Source: JALZKA01 sp963715405 (GTDB taxonomy: Bacteria > Actinomycetota > Thermoleophilia > Solirubrobacterales > 70-9). Taken from it: DNA of 64,000 nucleotides. How positions within the stretch are numbered: position 1 is the first letter of the stretch; each line of letters starts with the position of its first letter. The notes below the pieces were generated by a model. It had not been told where the DNA came from. It was given only the letters and a program-made list of their open reading frames with translations, and did no database searches. The stretch lies in the NCBI GenBank assembly GCA_963715405.1, contig OY970239.1:248001-312000 (forward strand), in the 5' to 3' direction. Position numbers and translations under genes: made by a program. Shown here one piece after another: positions 56,708 to 64,000 of the stretch.

Positions 56708-58820
56708 CTAATCGGTTGCCTGACCCTGTTCCGCGACGCCACTGTAGTAGTCCTCCAGACGCTGTGCCTCGGGGCTCTCCGCGATCTGCTCGGCTGCCTC
56801 CGCTTGGCGGCGCGCCTCGGCAGCCGCACGGGGCGTGCCCGGGCGGGGCGGCATCTGGTACCAGTAGCAGGGGCCGTCACCGGCGAGATCGGCATCGCCG
56901 CGGAACTCCCACTCCGCAAAGCACTCGAGGAGCTGCGGGCCCTTGACCGCGTATGAGGCCGGATTGCCCACGCTCGTCGAGCACTCGGAGGGCAGCAGGG
57001 GCGGAGGTGGATCGGAGGTCACCGGGCCTCCGTTTGCACCCTTGTTGTTGAACCAGCAGTTGCCCACATTCGCCGGGTGCTCATCCCACCAGAAGTCGAC
57101 GCCGTTCGGCAGGGTCGAGGGTACCTGCGCCGCCGAGGAGGCCGCTCTCGTTTCCGAACTTGGCCAAGCCGGGATGTCGCTTGAACCCGGCAGGGACGTT
57201 CCCCATGTTGTTGTTGGTGTACTGGTTGCCGCACGAAGTCGAGATCTCCTGATCGGGAGGCAGATCCAGGCAGTGGTGCTGCTTGTCGACGTTGCCGTCG
57301 GCATCGCCCGCAACCGCGTCGGGGATCGCCACGAGCAGGGTGCCGTGGCGCCAATTGTCGAAGACCCGGTTCCGGGTGAAGCTGCCATCGTTCATCCCCG
57401 GCCACATGATCCCGGTGCCCACGGCCTGCGGGACCAAGGGTGCGAACGGGTTGTCATCGCGGTATACGTCGAGGTTGTTCGAGTAGAACCAGTTGTGGTC
57501 GACCTTCTGGCCATCGGCGGGGAAGCCGGGATGGCCGGGTGCCGAGATGGTGTCCGAGGTGAGGCCGTTCGCGTTGCCGTAGAAGCGGTTTCGGGTGACC
57601 CGGACCGAGTTGCCCATCGACCCGGAATAGCCCATTGACGAGCCGTGGAGGTCGCACCTCTTGATCACGGTGTTGAAGCGCTCGTTCGGGTAGACGCCGT
57701 TCTTGCGGAACTCGCCTGTCTGCGGAGCTGCACCGGGATAGACGACCGCGTCACCGGAGCCGAAGCCGTCGCAGTTCTTGACGACATTGTGGTCGGTCGT
57801 ATAGGAGAGGTGGCCGTAGTCGGCGTTCCAGAAGAACTTCACCCGGTCGAGGAGAACGCCGTCCGCCTCCTCGGTGTAGATCCCGTGCTCTCGGGCCCCG
57901 CGCAGGGTGAAATTCCTACCGACGAACCCGTCCGTGCGATCACCGCGCATGACGACGTGTTTCGCAAAGCAAGGGTTGTCGCGACCGTCGGGGGCGCTGA
58001 GACACTCCTCGGCGGGGGTGGCGCCTCCCGGGCGGGCGCCCGGCCGGTTCGGCTTCCCATAGCCCCTGCCGGCGTCGAGGATCACGTCCTCCGGCCTCGC
58101 GCCCGAGCCTTCGATCTGAAGGTTGCAACGTATGCACTTCCCGAGCTCCTGTTGGGGAATGCCATGCCGATCGGGGTCGGGCTGCGCCAAGGGGTCTCCC
58201 TTGAGCGCGCGACCCTGCACGTAAATCAGGTTCTGGTCGTTCGGGCACTTGGTTTGATATTCGTACGACGGGGTGAGAGCGCCGCTCTGGTCCTCCTGAA
58301 GCATCGAGGGATTGCACTTGGGGTCCTCAACCGGCGCCCTGCGCGACTTCGGTTCGGTGTAGCGCCCTGGCATGACGACGATGCGGTCGTTGTTGCCCGA
58401 GGCGTCGACCGCCTTCTGCACGGAATCGAAAGCGCACTCCTCGGCGAAGCGGCGGTTCGCCTGCCGAAGCTGATCGGCCTTCCCATCCGAGATCGTTCGC
58501 CGCGGCAGGCTCGGACGCAGGCGGAAGCCGTTCGTACTTGCCTTCTTGACCGAGTTGAGAGCCAGGTCGAGCGAATTGGGCTCACAGACGACCCGGACCT
58601 TGCCGGGCCCCTTGCCGCTGACGGCGGAGGCGAAGGAGCGCGCTGTCGGCACCTTTCCGCCCGTCGGAACGCCGTCCGCCATGTCCACGCCGGGGTCGGG
58701 CCAGTAGGAAGGCCGTTCGAGGTGGGCGGACGCCACGGCGGGAAGCGCCATCGCGCCGATCACGAGCGCTGCCGCGGTGAGGCGGCCTCGGCGTGCCACG
58801 TCTCTCGAGCCTTCAGACAA
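56708..58820 (-). CDS. Secreted right-handed beta-helix protein, with one frame break
   Basis: The repaired length is ~703 residues from ATG at 58820. A signal peptide (RLTAAALVIGAMALPAVASA) is followed by HLERPSYWPDPGVD, a segment with CAFDSVQKAVDASGNNDRIV (start of a pectate-lyase-like helix), and parallel beta-helix coils such as HGIYTEEADGVLLDRVKFFW and VRVTRNRFYGNANGLTSDTI. After GNESGLLGG (~57120-57150) the frame shifts by one base. The other frame continues VPSTLPNGVDFWWDEHPANV to TAG at 56708-56710. The C-terminus has paired Cys (NCWFNN, LPSECS, LECFAEW, GPCYWY). The function is unknown; it could be a surface glycan or lipid-associated protein. Confidence 0.8.
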
Positions 58821-58877
58821 AATGTTCTCCCTTCGATTCCCTCCAGCGGCCCGATGCGAGCCGCGCGGCTTGGCTGA

Positions 58878-58887
58878 AAACTAACAC
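58878..58887 (-). promoter_or_regulatory. GTGTTAGTTT element upstream of the beta-helix gene
   Basis: The decamer (plus strand AAACTAACAC) lies 57 bases before the start. It includes TAGTTT, a TAnnnT-type -10. An identical copy lies upstream of the divergent mce operon. Confidence 0.45.
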
Positions 58888-59023
58888 CGTTTGATGTCCG
58901 CCGCGCCAGTTCGACTTGGTTCGACCCCCTGCTCGCTCGTCCGCCCTGACCCCTTAACTGCAAATCAAAGAAGGGAGGGCTTAAATGGCGTGGAAATGCG
59001 CCTTTTGGCGCCTTCGTTGTGCT

Positions 59024-59053
59024 TTGACACCTCCCGTCGGCCCGTGTTAGTTT
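59024..59053 (+). promoter_or_regulatory. Candidate promoter of the mce operon
   Basis: TTGACA (59024-59029), an 18-base spacer and TAGTTT (59048-59053), within the decamer GTGTTAGTTT (59044-59053) shared with the divergent unit. Confidence 0.55.
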
Positions 59054-59057
59054 CGGC

Positions 59058-60617
59058 GTGGGTGCCGAGGAGAGGCACGCGGACCCACTCGCCCATGCAA
59101 AAAACCCCCCGATCACGCACTTGAGACGCTCCGCCGGCAGAGTCGTCGCCATCCTCGCGATCGTCGCGGTGGCGGTGCTCCTCGTCATGTTCGTCGGCGG
59201 CGACGACGAGTACGAGATCACGGCCGAGTTCCAGAACGCGAGCCAGCTCGTAACGGGCAACCAGGTGATGGTCGGAGGGCTTGCCGCGGGCTCCGTCAAG
59301 GAGATCGAGCTCGGCGAGAATGGCCAGGCGGTCGTCACGTTGACCGTCAGCGAGGAGTTCGCCCCGCTCATGCGCGGCACCACGGCGACGATTCGGCAGG
59401 GCTCGCTTTCGTCGGTCGCGGGGCGCCAGGTTCAGCTCACCTTGCCCCCCGCGGGCACCGAGGGGGAGGAGATCGAAGACGGCGGCACGATGACCCAGGC
59501 CGAGACCGTCTCCGCCGTGGACCTCGACGAGATCTTCAACACGCTCGACGTGGAGACGGTCCAGGACTTCAAGGAGGTCATCACCGGCTTCCGCGACTCG
59601 TACACGGGCGTGACGAAGCAGGCGAACGAGGGGTCGAAGTACTTCAACCCGCTTCTTTCCACCTCGCGCAGGGTCTTCTCAGAGCTCACCCGCAATCCCG
59701 CTGCGCTCGAGGGTCTCCTGGTCGACGCAGCTTCGCTCTCCGGCCTTCTCGCGGAGCGCCGCGACGACCTCTCGCTGCTCGTCGCGAACGCCGATCAAGC
59801 CCTCGGAGCGATCGGAAGCAGGCGCCAGGAGCTGGCCGACGCGATCAACCAACTACCGGCCTTCATGCGCCAGGCCAACACGACCTTCGTGAACCTGCGC
59901 TCCACGCTCGACGACGTCGACCCGCTCGTCCAAGCCTCGATGCCGGTCGCGGACCGCCTGGGACCGTTCTTCCGTGAGTTCCGCGCCGCCGCGGCCGACG
60001 CCGTGCCCACGATCAAGGATCTCGACGCGATCGTGAGCCGCCGCGGCAAGGCCAACGACCTGGTCGAGCTCACCCGCCTGCAGGTGCCGCTCGCCAAGGC
60101 CGGCGTGGGTTCGGGCCTGCCTGACTGCGGCGACGATCCGGACTCGACCGCGTACCCCGTCACGCCGTACGGCGATACACCGGGCCCTGGCGCATCCGAT
60201 CCCCCCGCCGCCGACAACGACCCGAGGCAGGGAGCGCTCGGCGAGACGGTGTGTGCGATGCAGAACTCCAACCCGCAGCTCGCCACCTTCCGCGGCTATG
60301 TGCCCGAGCTCACGGCTTGGTTCGACGGGTTCTCGACATCGGGCACCGTCGATGCCTCGGGGCCGCTTGGGCGCATCAGCTCCTCGTTCAACGCGTTCTC
60401 GGCTGGCGACCAAGGCTTGCCTGACCTCCTCTCGCCCATCGACCCCGAGCTCCTTCTGGGCCTCATCCCCAACCCGGGCGGGGACCCGGTGTTCGACGTC
60501 GACAACGACGCGCGCTGCCCCGGCGCGAACGAGCGCGACCCCGGCGACGGCTCGACACCGTTTACGGACGGCGGCCAGATCGACTGCAATCCCGACCACC
60601 GTCCCCTGGGACCATGA
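59058..60617 (+). CDS. MlaD/Mce-family lipid-transfer protein (first of three)
   Basis: Mce proteins form envelope tunnels for lipid or sterol transport. From GTG at 59058 the product has 519 residues; an in-frame TTG at 59121 may be the true start because the promoter ends at 59053. An N-terminal membrane helix (VVAILAIVAVAVLLVMFVGG) and an MCE domain (EYEITAEFQNASQLVTGNQV, then SVAGRQVQLTLPPAG) are followed by a long helical region (residues ~150-340). The C-terminal part has conserved-looking Cys and proline-rich loops. No YrbE permease gene precedes it. The stop overlaps the next gene (ATGA). Confidence 0.9.
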   Translation: MGAEERHADPLAHAKNPPITHLRRSAGRVVAILAIVAVAVLLVMFVGGDDEYEITAEFQNASQLVTGNQVMVGGLAAGSVKEIELGENGQAVVTLTVSEEFAPLMRGTTATIRQGSLSSVAGRQVQLTLPPAGTEGEEIEDGGTMTQAETVSAVDLDEIFNTLDVETVQDFKEVITGFRDSYTGVTKQANEGSKYFNPLLSTSRRVFSELTRNPAALEGLLVDAASLSGLLAERRDDLSLLVANADQALGAIGSRRQELADAINQLPAFMRQANTTFVNLRSTLDDVDPLVQASMPVADRLGPFFREFRAAAADAVPTIKDLDAIVSRRGKANDLVELTRLQVPLAKAGVGSGLPDCGDDPDSTAYPVTPYGDTPGPGASDPPAADNDPRQGALGETVCAMQNSNPQLATFRGYVPELTAWFDGFSTSGTVDASGPLGRISSSFNAFSAGDQGLPDLLSPIDPELLLGLIPNPGGDPVFDVDNDARCPGANERDPGDGSTPFTDGGQIDCNPDHRPLGP

Positions 60618-62392
60618 GGCGGATCGCGCTCGTCCTCTCCGTGCTTGCCGCCGCCGGCTTTGCCTTCGCGGCCACTTCCGTCGCGGACGAGGACACCCAC
60701 ACCTACAAGCTCGAGACTTACAACGCCTTCGGCATTGTCGAAGGGTCCGAGGTCAAGGTCGCGGGCGTGAACGCCGGCACGGTGAAGGCCCTGGAGGTCT
60801 CAGAGGACAAGACGGCCCTGATCGAGGTCGAGCTCACCGGTCCGCTCGCCGCTCTCGGGGTGGATACGGAGTGCTCCTCCGAGCCGCAGTCCCTCATCGC
60901 GGAGTACTTCATCGACTGCCAGCCCGCGGGCGAGCCTGCCGAGGACGGCTCGACGCTCAAGAACAAGATCTCCCAAACCGTTCAGCCCGATCTCGTCCAG
61001 AACGCGCTTCGCGAGCCATTCAAGGACCGCCTGGCGATCCTCATCAACGAGTTCGGCACGGCCCTGGCCGGCAATCCCGAGAACCTGAACGAGGCGGTTC
61101 GCCTGGGCGCGCCGGCGCTCGAGGACCTGCACGAGGCGCTCCGGATCCTGGCGCAGCAGAACAACGTCATCCGCGACCTCAACGTGGACTCCGACCGGAT
61201 CATCTCGACGCTCGCCGAGCGCCGCGAGGACGTCTCGGCATTCATCGTCAACGCCGGCGAAGCTGCCGCGGCCTCAGCCGAGCGGTCGGATGACCTGTCG
61301 CGGAACTTCGACCTCCTCGACAACTTTCTCGCCGAGCTCGAGCCGACCATGGTCGAGCTGGCGAACACGGCGCGCGAGACGACGCCGCTTCTCGGCGACC
61401 TCAGGGTCGCGGCGCCTCACCTCAACGAGCTCGCGACGAGCCTTCCCGCCTTCAACCGGGCGGCGGAGGACTCCCTCGTGAGCCTCGGATCCGCTGCGCA
61501 AGTGGGCGAGGATGCGCTCAAGCGCGGGATTCAGAACGGAACCTTCAAAGCGCTTCGCAACTCGTTCAAGAACGCCCCGAATGCGACCGAGCTCTTGAAG
61601 GACTTCTTCGACGACATCGACGATCCGCGCCGGATCGTCGAGCTCGACGACCGGGCGGCGAAGGCTTGCGACGACAAGACCGCCTCGTGCTACAACACGG
61701 GCCGCGAAGGGCCGACCGGCTACCTCGGGACCGAGGGCATCCTCAACTACGCCTACTACCTCGGCGGTGCGCTGAGCCAGTACGACAGCGTCGGCCATCT
61801 CCTTCACTTCAGCCTTTACGACGTGTTCGCCGGCCCGTGCGGTGCGTACAACCCACAGCAGAGCTTCCCGGCCGAGGGCGGCGGACGAACGGACGTGTTG
61901 CTCGAAGCGGAACAATGCGTGAGCGGGCTCGGCCAGAACCAGCCCGGGATCACGGAGGGCGAAGAAGAAACCGACCTCGGGGTCCCGCCCTACGACCCGA
62001 AGGTGTGCCCGGACGGGGCGACGGACTTGCGCCAGGTTCTCGGCGACCCGACTAGCCCGCTGGTTTGTGACGATCCCGATAGCGCTCCTCGCGCTGCCGC
62101 CACCTCGGCCGAAGCCACGGATCCCCTTGAGCGTGGCACCGGAGAAGATCCGAGTGTCGCACCTCCCCCCGATCCGGCGGCTCCCGGAGGCGACTTCGAT
62201 CTGCCCGAGCTGCCAGAGCTTCCAGGCAGCCTGCCGGTTGACCCGGCGGACAGCACCTCGCCTGACCTCGATGAAGTCCTCGACAACCTGCCAGGGCTTG
62301 GCAGGGAGGACTCCAGAAGTCGCGCCAAGAGCGAGCGCGACGGCTCAGGGCAAGCGGCAACTGACCTCCTCGACTTCCTCTTTACGCCATGA
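60614..62392 (+). CDS. MlaD/Mce-family lipid-transfer protein (second of three)
   Basis: The protein has 592 residues. A Sec-type signal or anchor (MRRIALVLSVLAAAGFAFAA) is followed by an MCE domain (YKLETYNAFGIVEGSEVKVA) interrupted by a Cys pair (TECSSEP, YFIDCQPAG). A long helical coiled region (~120-330) with NNVIRDLNVDSDRIISTLAE is typical of Mce proteins. The last ~110 residues are low-complexity Pro/Asp/Ser (DFDLPELPELPGSLPVDPAD). It is coupled at both ends by ATGA overlaps, so the three proteins are probably made together and assembled as a hetero-oligomer. Confidence 0.9.
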   Translation: MRRIALVLSVLAAAGFAFAATSVADEDTHTYKLETYNAFGIVEGSEVKVAGVNAGTVKALEVSEDKTALIEVELTGPLAALGVDTECSSEPQSLIAEYFIDCQPAGEPAEDGSTLKNKISQTVQPDLVQNALREPFKDRLAILINEFGTALAGNPENLNEAVRLGAPALEDLHEALRILAQQNNVIRDLNVDSDRIISTLAERREDVSAFIVNAGEAAAASAERSDDLSRNFDLLDNFLAELEPTMVELANTARETTPLLGDLRVAAPHLNELATSLPAFNRAAEDSLVSLGSAAQVGEDALKRGIQNGTFKALRNSFKNAPNATELLKDFFDDIDDPRRIVELDDRAAKACDDKTASCYNTGREGPTGYLGTEGILNYAYYLGGALSQYDSVGHLLHFSLYDVFAGPCGAYNPQQSFPAEGGGRTDVLLEAEQCVSGLGQNQPGITEGEEETDLGVPPYDPKVCPDGATDLRQVLGDPTSPLVCDDPDSAPRAAATSAEATDPLERGTGEDPSVAPPPDPAAPGGDFDLPELPELPGSLPVDPADSTSPDLDEVLDNLPGLGREDSRSRAKSERDGSGQAATDLLDFLFTP

Positions 62393-64000
62393 GGGGACGC
62401 AGCCCAGGAGCAACCCTTGCAGCCTCGCCGACGATGGTCGGCGCGGTCACGACGCTGATCATCATCGTCGCCGTCTTCCTCGCCTATAACGCGAACAACG
62501 GCCTGCCGTTCGTGCCCGTCTACTCAGTCTCGGTGGACGTTCCGAACGCCGCCCGCCTCGGCACGAACAACGAGGTGCGGATCGGTGGCACCCGGGTCGG
62601 CGTGGTCGAGTCGATCGAGCCCATCGCGCTCGGCGAAGGGGAGCGGACCGCGGCGCTTCAGGGCGATCCGAACGCCACTGACGTGCCGAACCTCGGCGCG
62701 AGGCTCAACCTGAAGCTCGACAAGGCCGCTGAGCCGCTTCCCCAGGACTCGGTCTTCCGCGTCCGCTACCGCTCCACGTTCGGCCTCAAGTACCTGGAGA
62801 TCGTCCGTGGCACTGGCCCGGACGCAGACGAAGGCCACATTTTCGACGGCACGAACGACACCGGCAACGTCGAGTGCGCCATTCCTACTGAACCGGCCAG
62901 CTTCTCGGGCTCGATCCCCGAGGAGGCGAAGGACGGCTGCTTCCAGGAGCAGACCGAGTTCGACGCGATCAACAACACCTTCGACAACGCGACGCGCAAG
63001 GCGGCGCGAGACAACCTGGTCGGCTTCGGCGGCGCGTTCGCGGGTCGCGGCGCCTCGCTGAACGACGCGATCGAAGAGCTCCGCCCGTTGATCGAGAACA
63101 TCGCGCCGGTTTCCCGCATCCTCTCCGACCCTTCGACTCAGCTTGAGCGCTTCATCGTGTCCCTGGCGCGCACGGCCGAGATCGTCGCCCCGGTCGCCGA
63201 GAATCAGGCCCAGTTCTTCGAGAACGCGGCGATCGCCTTCGCCGCGATCGCCCGGGACCCCGAGGCGCTCAAGGAGACGATCTCGGAGGGACCGCCAACC
63301 CTGGAGACGGCGATCGACACGCTGCCGAGGCAGCGCCCGTTCCTCGCCGAGTTCGCCGAGCTCTCGCGACGCCTGCGCCCTGGTGTTCAGGACTTGCGGG
63401 TTGCATTGCCCGTCCTCAACTCCGCGATCGACGTCGGCACCCCGGTTCTCGCGCGTACACCGCGAATGAACCGCGACCTTCGTGGCGTGTTCGTGGAGCT
63501 CAGAGACCTCGTTACGCAGGAATCGACGCCCATTGCGCTCAACCGCCTCCGTGACACGTTCGACTCCGCCGAGCACTTCGCCGAGTGGGTAGTGCCCGCG
63601 CAAACGGTCTGCAACTACTTCAACTACTGGTTCACCTTCTTCCCCGAGGCGCTGTCGGATCAGGACCAGGCGGGTTATTCCTTCCGCCAGGCGCTCACGA
63701 ACGCGCCCGTGGGGCCGACCGGGATCCAACTCGGCCCCGTGGCGCTCCAGGTGCCCGGCGAGGCCCAAGGCCCCATCGCCGCCTATTCCGGTGTCCAGGC
63801 GAACGGCAAGCACGGCGCCCTTCCTGTTCCTGGCGATCCGCACACGGAGGGCGTATTCGACCCCGAGGAGATCCCGATTCTTCACGGCGACCCGTTCGGG
63901 CCGACAGGTCAAGACGGAAGCGACTGCCAGGCTGGGCAGACCGGCTACCTCCTGGGTGAGCTCAGGATTCCCGGGCAGCCCAAATCGAACCCGGCGGTCG
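62389..64000 (+). CDS. MlaD/Mce-family lipid-transfer protein (third, partial)
   Basis: An open frame begins at ATG 62389, overlapping the previous stop, and stays open to the window edge (537 codons seen). It starts MRGRSPGATLAASPTMVGAV with one membrane helix (TTLIIIVAVFLAYNANNGLP) and an MCE domain (YSVSVDVPNAARLGTNNEVR, FRVRYRSTFGLKYLEIVRG). A helical region follows with NNTFDNATRKAARDNLVGFG and QTVCNYFNYWFTFFPEALSD. The latter tryptophan-rich stretch is common in Mce proteins of this lineage. The true end is beyond 64000. Confidence 0.9.
   Translation, partial: MRGRSPGATLAASPTMVGAVTTLIIIVAVFLAYNANNGLPFVPVYSVSVDVPNAARLGTNNEVRIGGTRVGVVESIEPIALGEGERTAALQGDPNATDVPNLGARLNLKLDKAAEPLPQDSVFRVRYRSTFGLKYLEIVRGTGPDADEGHIFDGTNDTGNVECAIPTEPASFSGSIPEEAKDGCFQEQTEFDAINNTFDNATRKAARDNLVGFGGAFAGRGASLNDAIEELRPLIENIAPVSRILSDPSTQLERFIVSLARTAEIVAPVAENQAQFFENAAIAFAAIARDPEALKETISEGPPTLETAIDTLPRQRPFLAEFAELSRRLRPGVQDLRVALPVLNSAIDVGTPVLARTPRMNRDLRGVFVELRDLVTQESTPIALNRLRDTFDSAEHFAEWVVPAQTVCNYFNYWFTFFPEALSDQDQAGYSFRQALTNAPVGPTGIQLGPVALQVPGEAQGPIAAYSGVQANGKHGALPVPGDPHTEGVFDPEEIPILHGDPFGPTGQDGSDCQAGQTGYLLGELRIPGQPKSNPAV

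Noticed and set aside
58911..58960. Further copies of the GGGGTCTGACCCC repeat near the mce promoter
   Set aside because: Only scattered GACCCC pieces are present and no palindrome can be formed.
62524..63912. Long minus-strand frame opposite the third Mce gene
   Set aside because: The plus strand has a complete Mce reading frame with a membrane helix and MCE domain; the antisense frame is compositionally a shadow.

Overview
The window is chromosomal, GC-rich DNA with actinobacterial gene content: Mce lipid-transfer proteins, a SigB/SigF-type sigma factor, zinc-type S14, a GMC (cholesterol-oxidase-like) oxidoreductase and PBP4. My best guess is class Thermoleophilia (Solirubrobacterales/Gaiellales relatives). 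That rests on family recollection, not on a search. There is no rRNA, CRISPR array, insertion sequence or phage gene. One tRNA is visible, tRNA-Pro(CGG).

Positions 1-33641 are the conserved ribosomal/transcription supercluster: nusG(end)-rplK-rplA / L10 leader-rplJ-rplL / rpoB-rpoC / rpsL-rpsG / fusA-tuf / rpsJ-rplC-rplD-rplW-rplB-rpsS-rplV-rpsC-rplP-rpmC-rpsQ-rplN-rplX-rplE-rpsN-rpsH-rplF-rplR-rpsE-rpmD-rplO-secY / adk-map / rpmJ-rpsM-rpsK-rpsD-rpoA-rplQ. Spacing is tight, mostly ATGA or TAATG overlaps. Two pairs of minus-strand genes break it: a HAD-like protein plus a small membrane protein between rpoC and rpsL, and two membrane proteins between rpsG and fusA. infA is missing between map and rpmJ. 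Several ribosomal proteins carry unusual charged or Pro/Ala-rich extensions (L10, S3, S17, L5, S5, L1). In S3 and S17 these tails are built partly from a repeated palindrome, GGGGTCTGACCCC.

Positions 33674-48641 are housekeeping and accessory genes: truA-surE-ligA, dacB (PBP4), a patatin-like phospholipase, an FMN reductase, a zinc alcohol dehydrogenase, a lone and a tandem DUF2294 protein, a long-chain acyl-CoA synthetase, a 60-residue IF2-N-like protein, a Nif3-family protein, a DsbA-like protein without its CxxC, a VTT (TVP38/DedA-like) membrane protein and tRNA-Pro.

Positions 48737-52891 look like a stress-signalling module: a RsbW-like ATPase, a CHASE-GAF-SpoIIE phosphatase, a DUF4235 membrane protein and a SigB/F-type sigma factor. 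Superoxide dismutase and an SDR follow.

Positions 54690-64000 hold two divergent transcription units. The leftward one encodes a secreted right-handed beta-helix protein, a small lipoprotein and a GMC oxidoreductase. The rightward one encodes three Mce/MlaD proteins, the last running off the window. Both upstream regions carry the same decamer, GTGTTAGTTT, at a plausible -10 position, which suggests co-regulation of a cell-surface lipid/sterol function (inference).

Three single-base frame breaks were found, two compensating ones in fusA and one in the beta-helix gene. They are most easily explained as assembly or sequencing indels.
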